Assembly (NCBI RefSeq): GCF_020630935.1
Contig: NZ_JAHDIG010000006.1
Coordinates: forward strand, 1 to 62,102
DNA from: Bernardetia sp.
Lineage (GTDB): Bacteria; Bacteroidota; Bacteroidia; Cytophagales; Bernardetiaceae
DNA: 62,102 nucleotides
Direction: 5' to 3'
The position numbers were made by a program, and so were the translations under genes. Numbering within the stretch: the first letter of the stretch is position 1; each line of letters begins with the position of its first letter. Positions 1 through 8,539 of the stretch are shown here, one piece after another. Under the pieces are notes generated by a model. It was not told where the DNA came from and made no database searches. It saw nothing but the letters and a program-made list of their open reading frames with translations.

Positions 1-588
1 TAACATTAGTAAAGATAATCCTCCTCCTAATATTGCAAATAGTAAAGTATATGCTTTATCATATTTTTGGTTGTCGTCATTTAATGCGACACTTACACCA
101 ATAATTCCACTAATTATGGAGATAGGTAATAATAAAAGAGCTATTGATGCAAGATATTCAAATATAGCATACATTGCACCAATAGCAATTACTCCTATAA
201 AAATCAATAAGGCTGCTAAAGCTCCAAAAAATGCTAGATAAGCAGACCAATGTATTTTTTTTCGTCCTTCCTTATTGCCATTTTTTCTATTTTCTTTGTG
301 TAGGTGTCGCTGTTGTTTTATGTTTTTCCAAAGAGCTTTTCTAAGTTCTTTTCGGCTATTTTTTGCTATTTTCTTCTGCTCTTTCTTTTGACTTTTCTCA
401 ACTTTCTTGTTTTTAGATTGTTCTTTTCTCTTCTTGTTTTTTTTAGAAGTATTTGAGTGTTCAGAATTATTCTTATTTGATGGTTTTTCAGAGGATATTC
501 CTACTTCATAGTTTAGAAGGTTAGAAGCATTTGTAGTAATTGAGACGCTACAGAGTAGCAAAAATGATAAAAAAATAGATATGCGCAT
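1..588 (-). CDS. Lys-rich membrane protein, C-terminus cut by window edge
   Basis: This reading frame is open for 196 codons and runs off the left edge, so its C-terminus is missing. It starts with a signal-peptide-like stretch (MRISIFLSFLLLCSVS). A very basic, Lys/Glu/Asn/Gln-rich segment of about 90 residues follows (roughly 35-110), then hydrophobic stretches (from about residue 117) that look like two or three membrane helices rich in Ala, Ile, Leu and Gly. The likely topology is a charged N-terminal region followed by a small helical membrane domain. I do not recognise a family. dsbD lies upstream on the same strand, separated by a terminator-like hairpin, so the two are probably separate transcripts. 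The gene is convincing because no stop occurs over 588 bases and the composition matches neighbouring genes. Confidence 0.75.
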   Translation of the reverse strand, partial: MRISIFLSFLLLCSVSITTNASNLLNYEVGISSEKPSNKNNSEHSNTSKKNKKRKEQSKNKKVEKSQKKEQKKIAKNSRKELRKALWKNIKQQRHLHKENRKNGNKEGRKKIHWSAYLAFFGALAALLIFIGVIAIGAMYAIFEYLASIALLLLPISIISGIIGVSVALNDDNQKYDKAYTLLFAILGGGLSLLML

Positions 589-652
589 AGTTAGAAAAAT
601 TAAAATGTGAATCTAAAAATAGTTATTTCTACTGATAGATTTATTTTTATCC

Positions 653-685
653 AAAAAAATACCCTCACATTTGCGAAGGTATTTT
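653..685 (-). terminator. Rho-independent terminator of dsbD
   Basis: Read on the minus strand, an 8-bp stem (AAAATACC / GGTATTTT) with a 14-nt loop is followed by a T run. It starts 10 bases past the dsbD stop codon. Confidence 0.7.
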
Positions 686-694
686 GTCGTGTCT

Positions 695-2929
695 TTATAA
701 TCCACTATTTAAACGCTGTTTTTGAAACTCTCTAATTCCTTGTTGTAAAAATTCTTTGAATTTTTCCTTATCTACTCTTCCAACAGGCTTTACCAATGGC
801 TGATGCGTATAGGGATTAATAAGAAAATAATTAGGCTGTGCATTCTGCCCAAAACGACGAATCTGTAGGTCTGCGTTTCGTTTTCCTACTGTTGTAATCT
901 CTTTTCCATTTCTTGCCGAAACATATATTTCGTCTTCTGTCAATTCTTGGCGTTCATCTACATACAATGCTACAACAGTTAGCTCATCTTTAAGAATAGA
1001 AAGAACATCTGACTCACTCCAAACAGAGGCTTCCATTTCTCTACAATTTGGACAGCCGTGTCCAGTAAAGTCAATAAAAAGTGGTTGGTTAGCTTGCTTA
1101 GCTGCTTCGATAGCTTCAAAATATTCAAAATGTCCTTCAATGCCGTGAGGAATATGCAGAATATCTGAATACTTCGCCTTTCCATTTGTAGCTGATTCTT
1201 CCTCTCCTCTGATGAGAGCGACTAAATCAAACTCATTTGTGCTTTGTGGAGGTAAATATCCAGAAAGTGGACTAAGTGGCGCACCGAAAAGACCAGGCAT
1301 AAGATACAAGAAAAATGCAAAAGCAGTAATTGCCATCAGAAGTCTTCCCACTCCTAATTTTTCCATTATGCTATCGTGAGGTAGGCGAATTTTTCCTAAC
1401 AAATACAACCCTAAAAAGAAAGCTATCGACATCCAAATTACGATATAAACAGGACGGTCTAAAATTCCCCAATGATACACTTGGTCTGCCACACTCAAAA
1501 ACTTGAAAGCAAGAGCAAGTTCTATAAAACCCAAAACTACTTTCACAGTATTGAGCCAGCCTCCAGACTTTGGAAGGTTAGAAAGAAGTGATGGGAAAAT
1601 CGCAAAAATGGTAAAAGGCAGTGCAAATGCCATAGAGAAAGCAAACATTCCCAAAACTGGCTTGATAACTTCGCCTTGTGCAGACATTACCAAAATACTT
1701 CCTGCAATAGGACCTGTACAAGAAAAAGAAACCACAACAAGTGTTAGAGCCATAAAGAATATTCCCACATAACCACCTTTATCAGCTTGCTTATCGATGC
1801 TATTTACCATTTTGGAAGGCAACACAATATCAAATGCTCCGAAGAATGAAATAGCAAAAACTAAAAAGACTATAAAAAATAATGTATTTGGAAACCAATG
1901 AGTAGCTAAAAAATTAGCAGCATCATCTCCTAAAAGTTTAGAAACAATAAAACCGATTAGTGTATAAAGTCCAACAATAGAAGCACCATAAAACATCGCA
2001 CGGGCAATTCCTTCAAAACGGTTTTTACTACGAGATGTAAAAAATGAAACTGTCATCGGAATCATAGGAAAAACGCAAGGCGTAAGAAGTGCTGTAAGTC
2101 CACTCAAAAACGCCAAAATCATAAATCCCCACAGACTTTCTTCTTCTCCACTCAAATCCGTTGTTACTTCTGGCAAGTCTTTAAAAGGGTCTCCTGCTGG
2201 AATGTAGTTTTTTGTATTATCAAAAGTAGCTGTTTTTGCTTTGGTAGCTTTTGTCTCTATGGGTGTTTGATTTTCTTCTACTTCTGTTGTTTCTTGATTT
2301 TCAATAGTAGGATTATCATCCACATTATCTTTATTAACAGTTGTTGGAGCTTGATTATCAGCTTTTTCTACTTTTTGTGTTTTGTCGTCTGTATTATTTG
2401 TTTCATCTACTTTTTCCTCTACAGTTTGTTGGGCTTTTATATTGAATGTAAATTCAGGTTCTTGCATAATACACTTTCCCGAAACTTCTGAACATTCTTG
2501 ATAGGTTAGTGTAGCTTTAATAGTAACTGTCGGCTTTAAAATTTTTACAGTCTGATAAAACTTTCCTTTTTTTACGAAATAGGTATATTCTCCTTCCCAA
2601 AGGTCGTCATATTTTTTCTTGGGATTTACTGCTTTCAAATCTCCCACTACCTCAAAAGCATCACTTTTTTCAAAGACTACTTCTGTTACAATAGGTCCTA
2701 AAGTTTTATCAAAATCAGATGAATAGATATACCAATCTTTTTCAATATCTACTTCAAAACAGAGTTTGATAGTTTCGCCTACTTTTACCTTAGAAAGGTC
2801 AGTAGGTTCTGTATAGGTTTTCCATTTAGAATGCTGTTCTATTTGGGCTGAAACATCAGAGGAAGAAAAAAGTAAAGTAATTATTGTCAGAAAAAAGACA
2901 AATGGCGAAAAAGGAAAATATTTTTTCAT
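695..2929 (-). CDS. dsbD: Thiol:disulfide interchange protein DsbD
   Basis: The 744-residue protein has the three-part DsbD layout: a signal peptide, a periplasmic N-terminal immunoglobulin-like domain (about 30-170) with a Cys pair (ECSEVSGKC), a membrane core of about eight helices (about 265-560), and a C-terminal thioredoxin domain. The membrane core carries the two conserved Cys motifs LTPCVFPMIP and FSCTGPIAG. The thioredoxin domain has a CPNC active site near residue 627. DsbD passes electrons from cytoplasmic thioredoxin across the inner membrane to periplasmic thiol proteins. A Thr/Glu/Asn-rich linker of about 90 residues (about 170-260) between the first domain and the membrane core is longer than in Escherichia coli. 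The ATG start is followed at once by the signal peptide. The gene appears to be transcribed alone. Confidence 0.95.
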   Translation of the reverse strand: MKKYFPFSPFVFFLTIITLLFSSSDVSAQIEQHSKWKTYTEPTDLSKVKVGETIKLCFEVDIEKDWYIYSSDFDKTLGPIVTEVVFEKSDAFEVVGDLKAVNPKKKYDDLWEGEYTYFVKKGKFYQTVKILKPTVTIKATLTYQECSEVSGKCIMQEPEFTFNIKAQQTVEEKVDETNNTDDKTQKVEKADNQAPTTVNKDNVDDNPTIENQETTEVEENQTPIETKATKAKTATFDNTKNYIPAGDPFKDLPEVTTDLSGEEESLWGFMILAFLSGLTALLTPCVFPMIPMTVSFFTSRSKNRFEGIARAMFYGASIVGLYTLIGFIVSKLLGDDAANFLATHWFPNTLFFIVFLVFAISFFGAFDIVLPSKMVNSIDKQADKGGYVGIFFMALTLVVVSFSCTGPIAGSILVMSAQGEVIKPVLGMFAFSMAFALPFTIFAIFPSLLSNLPKSGGWLNTVKVVLGFIELALAFKFLSVADQVYHWGILDRPVYIVIWMSIAFFLGLYLLGKIRLPHDSIMEKLGVGRLLMAITAFAFFLYLMPGLFGAPLSPLSGYLPPQSTNEFDLVALIRGEEESATNGKAKYSDILHIPHGIEGHFEYFEAIEAAKQANQPLFIDFTGHGCPNCREMEASVWSESDVLSILKDELTVVALYVDERQELTEDEIYVSARNGKEITTVGKRNADLQIRRFGQNAQPNYFLINPYTHQPLVKPVGRVDKEKFKEFLQQGIREFQKQRLNSGL

Positions 2930-3111
2930 AATTTATATAAAAACAAATGAATACATTATCATACGTTGATTTGAACACGCAATTTACAAACCCTAACGGA
3001 AAGAGGTTGTTTTAAAGTTATGAATTTAATTTTATTTATTTTTTTGAGACGTATTTTATTGAATCTTAACGGACAAGATTTTTTAGAATACTGGATATCT
3101 TTAGATGTTTT

Positions 3112-3134
3112 CTGTTCTGTGAGTCACAGAACAG
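3112..3134. repeat. Perfect 11-bp palindrome in the dsbD-ybbR gap
   Basis: Two 11-base arms (CTGTTCTGTGA and its complement) surround a single central G, and T/A tracts extend the symmetry outward. There is no T run after the arm in the direction of either flanking gene, so it is a poor terminator; an operator or dispersed palindrome is more likely. The rest of the 309-base gap (2930-3238) holds only AT-rich sequence and the repeat at 3201-3230. Confidence 0.6.
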
Positions 3135-3200
3135 GAAAAAGAATGATTTTGACTTACAGATAAATTATTAAAACTATCATAATCTGCTAATTATCCATTT

Positions 3201-3230
3201 TCAAATGCTAGTTCAGCGTAGCTAAATTTT
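3201..3230 (+). repeat. Dispersed 'GCTAGTTCAGCG' repeat, copy 1
   Basis: The segment TCAAATGCTAGTTCAGCG followed by (T/A)AGCTAA recurs at 15091-15117, and a shorter complement lies at 7989-8004. Outer GCTA/TAGC arms can pair. This copy lies just past the stop of the YbbR-like gene. Confidence 0.6.
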
Positions 3231-3238
3231 ACATTTAC

Positions 3239-4243
3239 CTACCTTCTTCTACGCTGATTATTTTTTTGGGGGAAAATAAGAATAAGTTTTTCAGGTATAA
3301 TTTTTACATTTTCCATAAATGGAGGAGGAGAGAAAACAGGAAGTAGTGTCGAATCACTTTTATCTATCGTTTTATAATCTGCCAAAATAGTGAGTGTATC
3401 AGGAATAGGTTGCATTTCGTTAGCTCTTCTGACATCATATTCCACAACAGCCAACTGACGAGCTAAATATACAGAAGAGTCTTCTGGAAAATTGATAGCT
3501 CTAATAGGAACAGTAATGGTTTTTGGGAAAAATAAATCTACCTCAAACTTTACCTGTACACCTTCTGGATAAAAACTTACTTTTCTTGGAGGCTCATAAG
3601 CAATATCAAGCATTTCATCGTAGCTCTCATCTAATGTATTTTCGTTTAAGAAAATTTCAAAACTATCAGGTTCTGCACTTACAAAAGAAGATGCTCCACT
3701 TATGGTAAGAGAATCTGGGTCTAAGAAAATAGGAGAGGCTATGCGATATCCTTTTTCCAAAGGAATTTTGCTGCTGTCTATAAAAAGAGCAATTTGTTTT
3801 GTGCTAGTGCTGTCATAGTTTAGATAAATAGAATCTTCTGCAATAAAATCTACATTCACATCACTAAGCTGTTGTACAATGTTGGGCATTAGAGATTTTG
3901 CTGTGAAAAATTTGACTTGTGTAGGGTCTTCTACTTCTATTTTGAGTGGAGTAATGCCAAAACCCAATGTTTTTTGCAGCAGTCGCCAACCACTTCCACT
4001 GACCTGTACAGAAATATATTTGGGAGGGTCTTCTAAAGCAACTACATCTTGGCGTTCATAATCTATTACTAAAGGGAAATTGACAGTTGTATGATAATTG
4101 TCTTTATTGAGAGCTTGAAAACTCCAAATGAAGCAAGAAATAATAATACACAAAAAAAGACGACCCCAATTCCAAGTACGAATAAGTGGAAGAGAACTAT
4201 AAATAGCTTTGATGATGCCCTTTAAAGTGCGACGAATTCCCAA
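3239..4243 (-). CDS. YbbR-like domain protein
   Basis: The 334-residue protein has one N-terminal membrane anchor (about residues 27-45, including LFLCIIISCFIWSFQAL) preceded by a basic cytoplasmic segment; the rest is predicted to be extracytoplasmic. The body consists of beta-rich YbbR-type repeats. Typical features are the segment before VSGSGWRLL, PLKIEV and the 'YRIASPIFLDPDSLTISG' block that marks repeat boundaries. In Firmicutes, YbbR/CdaR proteins regulate the CdaA diadenylate cyclase; in Bacteroidota the role is unknown and no cyclase gene is visible here. The protein ends in a run of basic residues (NNQRRRR). The start is an ATG directly followed by the basic segment and anchor. Confidence 0.8.
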   Translation of the reverse strand: MGIRRTLKGIIKAIYSSLPLIRTWNWGRLFLCIIISCFIWSFQALNKDNYHTTVNFPLVIDYERQDVVALEDPPKYISVQVSGSGWRLLQKTLGFGITPLKIEVEDPTQVKFFTAKSLMPNIVQQLSDVNVDFIAEDSIYLNYDSTSTKQIALFIDSSKIPLEKGYRIASPIFLDPDSLTISGASSFVSAEPDSFEIFLNENTLDESYDEMLDIAYEPPRKVSFYPEGVQVKFEVDLFFPKTITVPIRAINFPEDSSVYLARQLAVVEYDVRRANEMQPIPDTLTILADYKTIDKSDSTLLPVFSPPPFMENVKIIPEKLILIFPQKNNQRRRR

Positions 4244-4375
4244 GAGGTAATAGTTTTATTGAAAAAATGGAAGTAGGAACAAATAAAAAAAAATTGTTGT
4301 TGCAAACAAAAACATAGGAAAACTAGCAAATCAAAAGTATAAAACAAAATTTGTTAGTTACAAAATACGAAGAAG

Positions 4376-5080
4376 ATGAAACAAGAATCTAAGCTACCCA
4401 CTTATTACAAATATCCTCGTACTTTTCATTTGCCTTACTCTCCCAAACGTGGTTCTGACGATAAAGTTCTTTACTCTGACTCTGATTTTGAAGGAAAAAA
4501 AGTAGTGGTGATGGAAAAAATGGATGGTGAAAATGCCACACTCTACACAAATCATTTACATGCTCGTTCATTGGATAGCACTAAAGACGAGTCACATCGC
4601 TGGTTGGAACGTTTTCGAAACTATATTTCTTCACAGTTAGAATCATTAGAAAATTGGAGGCTTTGTGGAGAGAATTTATTTTACAAACACACCATTTTTT
4701 ATCAAGACTTGCAAAGTATTTTCTTGGGGTATTCATTATGGGTAGAAAAGGAAGGTCGTAATATTTCACTTTCTTGGACAGACACAAAAACGACATTTGA
4801 AAGTATTGGTATATCTTATCCCACCATAATTTATGAAGGAGTATATGATAAGAAAGAAATTTTAAAGAACTTTGAAGCCTACAAAAATCAGAAAAATAGA
4901 CAAGTTGAGGGATTTGTCATTCGTTTAGAAGAGGCTTTTTTATATGAGGACTTTTCTAAATCTGTTGCAAAGTATGTTTGTGATGATTTTGAAATTACAA
5001 GTAGTAAGCATTGGCGTTACGAAGCTAAAACTCTTAATCAGTTAGAAAACAATCAGAACAGTTGGACAAAAATAATGTAG
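4376..5080 (+). CDS. RNA ligase family protein
   Basis: This 234-residue protein carries the nucleotidyltransferase motifs of ATP-dependent RNA ligases. Motif I is KMDGEN, with Lys48 the expected adenylation site. Motif III is CGENLFYKH (about 97-105), motif IV is EGFVIR (178-183), and a motif V-like AKYV with Lys199 follows. It has no extra C-terminal domain, which fits the small stand-alone RNA ligases (Pfam RNA_ligase) found in many bacteria, usually of unknown substrate. By analogy it would seal 5'-phosphate and 3'-hydroxyl RNA ends, perhaps in tRNA or stress-cleaved RNA repair. No kinase or phosphatase partner is adjacent. The ATG follows a purine-rich GAAGAAG stretch. Confidence 0.85.
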   Translation: MKQESKLPTYYKYPRTFHLPYSPKRGSDDKVLYSDSDFEGKKVVVMEKMDGENATLYTNHLHARSLDSTKDESHRWLERFRNYISSQLESLENWRLCGENLFYKHTIFYQDLQSIFLGYSLWVEKEGRNISLSWTDTKTTFESIGISYPTIIYEGVYDKKEILKNFEAYKNQKNRQVEGFVIRLEEAFLYEDFSKSVAKYVCDDFEITSSKHWRYEAKTLNQLENNQNSWTKIM

Positions 5081-5086
5081 TTTATT

Positions 5087-5109
5087 TGTAGTTCACTCTT
5101 CAGAGTGAG
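5087..5109 (+). repeat. TGTAG-head hairpin unit 1
   Basis: A TGTAG head is followed by the inverted arms TCACTCT/AGAGTGA with a 2-base centre. It lies between the RNA ligase stop and the GNAT start and belongs to the 11-member family described in the findings. Its closest sequence relative is at 50262. Confidence 0.75.
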
Positions 5110-5125
5110 AAAAATATAATCAAAT

Positions 5126-5620
5126 ATGCAAATAGAAAATAGCAAAGAATCCTTTAAAATCGTTGATTACAGAGATGATTTGAGCCATTATATAAAAACG
5201 CTCAATTACGAATGGCTTGAAAGATATTTTCATCTTGAAGAAGGAGATATAATTTCACTTTCCAACCCTAAAAAAGAAATTATTGATAAAGGAGGGTACA
5301 TTTTCTTTGTGGAAAAAGATTCAGAAATTATTGGTACTGCATCTTTACTAAAAAAAAATACTACTGTTTTTGAGTTGGGAAAAATGGCAATTACAGAAAA
5401 ATCTCAAGGTAAAGGCATTGGAAAAGCTCTTCTCACACACTGTTTAGACTTTGCTAAAAGCCATTCTATATCTATCATCATTCTATATTCTAATACAAAA
5501 TTAGAATCTGCTATTCGTTTGTACAAAAAAATAGGTTTTAAGGAAATACCTTTAGAAAAAGGACTTTATGAGCGAGCAAATATAAAAATGCAGCTAGATA
5601 TGAAAAACTACAACACATAA
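5126..5620 (+). CDS. GNAT family N-acetyltransferase
   Basis: The 164-residue protein has the GNAT fold signature. A central strand (YIFFVEKDSEIIGTASL) leads into ELGKMAITEKSQGKGIGKAL, which holds the acetyl-CoA pyrophosphate-binding R/Q-x-x-G-x-G/A motif as QGKGIG. A C-terminal region follows (LYSNTKLESAIRLYKKIGF) that is typical for the last helix and strand. It should transfer an acetyl group from acetyl-CoA to an amine. The sequence resembles the generic acyltransferases often annotated as PhnO or RimI-like, but the substrate cannot be read from it. It lies 45 bases after the RNA ligase gene, separated by a hairpin repeat; co-transcription is possible but not shown. Confidence 0.85.
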   Translation: MQIENSKESFKIVDYRDDLSHYIKTLNYEWLERYFHLEEGDIISLSNPKKEIIDKGGYIFFVEKDSEIIGTASLLKKNTTVFELGKMAITEKSQGKGIGKALLTHCLDFAKSHSISIIILYSNTKLESAIRLYKKIGFKEIPLEKGLYERANIKMQLDMKNYNT

Positions 5621-5810
5621 ATTTCGACAACTATTTGGAAATCAATAAGAAAACCTCTAATTTTGCAAGCCTATTAAAATAGCAGGATTGAGTTTTTGGC
5701 TATTCATAGTTATTGCCTTGATACTGAATGATTTTGATAGAACTTAGTTAATATTATTTTAGCAATTTGAATAAGTAGTATTTTGCTTATAATTAACGAA
5801 TAGACTTATG

Positions 5811-5850
5811 AATTATCATTCGTAATTATTAATTCGTAATTCGTAATTAG
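5811..5850. repeat. AT-rich 'ATTCGTAATT' repeat upstream of rplM
   Basis: Three tandem-like copies of (A)ATTCGTAATT lie within 40 bases, ending 27 bases before the rplM start. Related copies are at 7969-8029, and a complementary 'attacgaattt' trace is near 15770. The same lineage-specific repeat upstream of several genes suggests dispersed simple-sequence DNA rather than a gene-specific site. Confidence 0.55.
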
Positions 5851-5877
5851 CTGTTTGTTCAATTAATTTCCAAAAAA

Positions 5878-6327
5878 ATGGATTCACTTAGTTACAAAAC
5901 TGAGTTTGTTACAGCAGAAGACGGCAAAAAGAACCGTGAGTGGCTCATCGTTGATGCAGAAGGACAAACTCTTGGTCGTTTGGCAAGTGAAGTAGCGAAG
6001 CGTTTGCGTGGAAAACACAAACCATCTTACACTCCTCACAATGATTGTGGTGATAGTGTAATCGTTATCAATGCCGAAAAAATCCACCTTACAGGTAAGA
6101 AGTGGAACGACAAAAAGATCATTACTCACTCTGGATACCCAGGTGGTCAGAAAGTTTATACAGCACGCCAAATTTTGCAGCGTAAGCCTACACAACTTGT
6201 AGAAGATGCAGTAAGAGGTATGTTGCCTCACAACCGTTTAGGACGTGAGTTATTCCGTAATTTGTTTGTGCATGCAGGTAGTGAGCATCCTCATGAAGCA
6301 CAGCAACCTAAAGAAGTAAAATTCTAA
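5878..6327 (+). CDS. rplM: 50S ribosomal protein L13
   Basis: This is a full-length L13 (149 residues). It has the Bacteroidota-type N-terminus [11 protein letters not shown], the core [20 protein letters not shown], and the signature around residues 100-130 ([12 protein letters not shown]). L13 binds 23S rRNA early in large-subunit assembly. It is the first gene of the rplM-rpsI-rpsB block, and the 30-base gap to rpsI fits co-transcription. The upstream 250 bases are AT-rich; I could not assign a ribosomal leader structure there. Confidence 0.97.
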   Translation: MDSLSYKTEFVTAEDGKKNREWLIVDAEGQTLGRLASEVAKRLRGKHKPSYTPHNDCGDSVIVINAEKIHLTGKKWNDKKIITHSGYPGGQKVYTARQILQRKPTQLVEDAVRGMLPHNRLGRELFRNLFVHAGSEHPHEAQQPKEVKF

Positions 6328-6357
6328 AGGCAAACCCAAAACCATTTAATTTTATAA

Positions 6358-6747
6358 ATGAGTACAACTCTTCATACCCTCGGAAGACGTAAGAAGTCAG
6401 TAGCTCGTGTTTATATGCAACCAGGTGCAGGAAAAATCACTGTAAATGGTCGTACTATAGAAGAGTACTTTCCAACAGAAATCTTGCGTATCATCATCAA
6501 TCAACCATTTGTTGTTACAGACAAAGTAGGTGTTTTTGATGTAAATGTTAATGTAGTTAGTGGTGGAATTGCAGGACAAGCAGGTGCTGTTCGCCTTGCT
6601 ATTGCTCGTGCTTTAGTAGAGCATGACCCAGAACTTCGCCCAGCTCTTAAAGCTGAAGGATTCCTTACTCGTGACCCTCGTATGGTTGAACGTAAGAAAT
6701 ACGGACGTAGAAAAGCACGTCGTAGATTCCAATTCAGCAAGCGTTAA
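6358..6747 (+). CDS. rpsI: 30S ribosomal protein S9
   Basis: This is a full-length S9 (129 residues). The N-terminus is [14 protein letters not shown], the mid-domain has [18 protein letters not shown], and the basic tail [14 protein letters not shown] ends in the conserved KR that reaches the P-site tRNA. It lies 30 bases after rplM, the usual order in bacteria, and is probably co-transcribed with it. Confidence 0.97.
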   Translation: MSTTLHTLGRRKKSVARVYMQPGAGKITVNGRTIEEYFPTEILRIIINQPFVVTDKVGVFDVNVNVVSGGIAGQAGAVRLAIARALVEHDPELRPALKAEGFLTRDPRMVERKKYGRRKARRRFQFSKR

Positions 6748-6944
6748 GAATTTTTTTATCTTTTGTTTTTTCAAATTTCTCAAAAGGCAATTTTGGAAAA
6801 ATATAAAATTCTTAACTCTTCTTTTTTTATTTAAAAATTACAATCCCGAATGCGTGGTTCTCGCCTCTACAAGAAATGTAGTAGAAAAAAGAACCAAAGT
6901 TTCGAAATTGATTTAGATTCTCTTCACAGAGTAAAAATATTACT

Positions 6945-7748
6945 ATGGACAAAATAGAATATAAAGACCTTTTGGACGCAGGCGTGCATTTCGGTCACTT
7001 GAAGCGCAAGTGGAATCCTAAAATGGCTCCTTACATCTTTATGGAGCGCAATGGTATCCACATCATTGACCTTAACAAGACTCTCGCCAGTCTAGAACGT
7101 ACTACGGCAGCTATTAAAGAAATGGCTCGTAGAGGAAATAAAATTATGTTTGTTGCGACTAAGAAACAAGCACAAGAAGTAGTATCACAGGAGGCACAAC
7201 GCCTCAATATGCCTTATGTTACAGACCGTTGGTTGGGTGGTATGCTCACTAACTTTGCTACTGTACGTAAGTCTATCAAAAAAATGCAATCTACTGAGCG
7301 CATGATGAAAAGTGATACATACAAAAACTTAGCAAAGCGTGAGCGTCTTATGATTACACGTGAGCAAGAGAAATTGGAGCGTGTATTAGGTGGTATTGCA
7401 GACCTTAACCGTTTGCCTGCTGCTCTTTTTGTAGTGGATATTGTTCGTGAACACATCGCTATCAAAGAAGCAAAACGCCTTAATATTCCTGTATTTGCTA
7501 TTGTTGATACAAATGCAGACCCTAATGAAGTTGATTATGCAGTTCCTGCAAACGACGACGCTTATAAGTCTATCTCTCTCTTGACTTCAGTGATTGGAAA
7601 AGCAATCGAAGAAGGTTTGGCAGAGCGTAAAGAAGAGCGTGAGCAAGCTAAATTGCAAGAAGAAGAAGATAAAAAACGTGCAGTAGATGAAGGTAAAAAG
7701 CCTGCTAAAGCTGCTGTTACTTCGGAAAATAACGAAGAAGAAGAATAA
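6945..7748 (+). CDS. rpsB: 30S ribosomal protein S2
   Basis: The 267-residue protein carries the S2 signatures LLDAGVHFGHLKRKWNPKM near the N-terminus and RLNIPVFAIVDTNADP near residue 190. S2 binds the 30S neck and recruits S1. The last 40 residues form a Lys/Glu-rich low-complexity tail (about 228-267), as in other Bacteroidota S2 proteins. The 197-base gap from rpsI contains no gene or clear terminator. As in most bacteria, tsf follows, but here a small extra gene and a palindrome pair lie between rpsB and tsf. Confidence 0.97.
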   Translation: MDKIEYKDLLDAGVHFGHLKRKWNPKMAPYIFMERNGIHIIDLNKTLASLERTTAAIKEMARRGNKIMFVATKKQAQEVVSQEAQRLNMPYVTDRWLGGMLTNFATVRKSIKKMQSTERMMKSDTYKNLAKRERLMITREQEKLERVLGGIADLNRLPAALFVVDIVREHIAIKEAKRLNIPVFAIVDTNADPNEVDYAVPANDDAYKSISLLTSVIGKAIEEGLAERKEEREQAKLQEEEDKKRAVDEGKKPAKAAVTSENNEEEE

Positions 7749-7968
7749 TTTTCTTAATGGTAAATTGTGAATCATAAATGATAAATTAATTGCTCATTTT
7801 ATTCCATTACCTTAATTAATTATTTCAATATACACTAGACAAAGAAAAGTAACAGACAGTATTCAAATACTTTGGAAACTGCTTGTTACTTTCAAAATAT
7901 AAATTGATTTTATCAAAAATATTTCAATTTAACATTTTATGAATAGCTTATTACTGAGTTAGTTGTAT

Positions 7969-8029
7969 TATTAATTCGTAATTGAAAAATTAGCTACGCT
8001 GAATACTATTTCGTAATTCGTAATTGAAA
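7969..8029. repeat. AT-rich 'ATTCGTAATT' repeat with nested 'TTAGCTACGCTGAA'
   Basis: Two blocks of the attcgtaatt repeat flank a 14-base complement of the GCTAGTTCAGCG repeat (7989-8004). The nesting suggests repeated insertion at this spot. It ends 19 bases before the downstream ATG. Confidence 0.55.
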
Positions 8030-8047
8030 TTAAATTCTTATATCACT

Positions 8048-8272
8048 ATGGCTTTCGAAACAAAGACCAAATTAAAGATTGAGAAGCGTGTTAGTGAGCT
8101 AAAAACTGTTCAGTCGGATTATTTCAAAAAGAAAAAATCTGAACGTTCTTCTGAAGGATTGGAAGAAGCTCGCAAAGAACTCAATCGTCTCAAAACTATT
8201 CTTGCTAACGATTATCGTGGTCGTGAAAATTCGCAAGAAGATATGGATTATGTAAGCTCAAACTTTGCTTAA
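8048..8272 (+). CDS. Small coiled-coil protein between rpsB and tsf
   Basis: A 74-residue highly charged protein starts at ATG 8048 (MAFETKTKLKIEKRVSEL). The longer frame would need a TTG at 8024 inside the AT-rich repeat, so the ATG is preferred. The sequence is nearly all helical and amphipathic (EARKELNRLKTILANDYRG), with many Lys, Glu and Arg residues, and ends in a short acidic segment (QEDMDYVSSNFA). I do not recognise the family. Its place inside the ribosomal protein/EF-Ts block suggests a housekeeping or ribosome-associated role, but that is inference only. A strong terminator-like hairpin at 8448-8489 separates it from tsf. Confidence 0.65.
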   Translation: MAFETKTKLKIEKRVSELKTVQSDYFKKKKSERSSEGLEEARKELNRLKTILANDYRGRENSQEDMDYVSSNFA

Positions 8273-8302
8273 TCAGTCCAAAATTACATTTTTATTACTA
8301 AA

Positions 8303-8404
8303 TGTAGGTCAGGCTTGCAGCCTGATGGAAAAGTTGAAATAACTTTTTCATATCAAAATACAGATTCTACTATCTTATCAACCAGTTGGGAAGACTGGTG
8401 TACA
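8303..8404. repeat. Inverted pair of TGTA-head hairpins (REPIN-like)
   Basis: The left unit (8303-8325, plus) has a TGTAG head and perfect arms TCAGGCT/AGCCTGA. The right unit (8381-8404, minus) has a TGTAC head and arms ACCAGT/ACTGGT. The heads face outward and about 55 bases separate the units. The two units share the pattern TGTA-NNN-CAG-N-CTT although their stems differ. Confidence 0.7.
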
Positions 8405-8447
8405 AAATTAATTGTATTAAATTTTGGTAATAATAATTCATAAATAG

Positions 8448-8489
8448 AGAGTGATTCGTAACTTTGTGGCTACTAATCACTCTTTTTTT
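8448..8489 (+). terminator. Terminator or attenuator upstream of tsf
   Basis: Perfect 9-bp arms AGAGTGATT/AATCACTCT are followed directly by seven T residues. The stop it terminates is 175 bases upstream, and tsf starts 50 bases downstream, so it could end the preceding gene or attenuate tsf. The 18-base loop contains TAACTTTG (8459-8466), which matches the phylum -7 promoter element, so a tsf promoter may overlap it. Confidence 0.6.
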
Positions 8490-8539
8490 AAATCGTTTTT
8501 AATCAATTTTCATTAAGAACATAAAACATAACAAAAGCA

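Noticed and set aside
2267-2491. Open frame of 74 residues opposite dsbD, very hydrophobic (many Phe and Ile)
   Set aside because: It mirrors the Thr/Glu-rich linker codons of DsbD on the other strand; composition is an artefact of the antisense frame.
5811-5850. Short direct repeats upstream of rplM considered as a CRISPR array
   Set aside because: Units are about 10 bases, AT-rich and without unique spacers of constant length.
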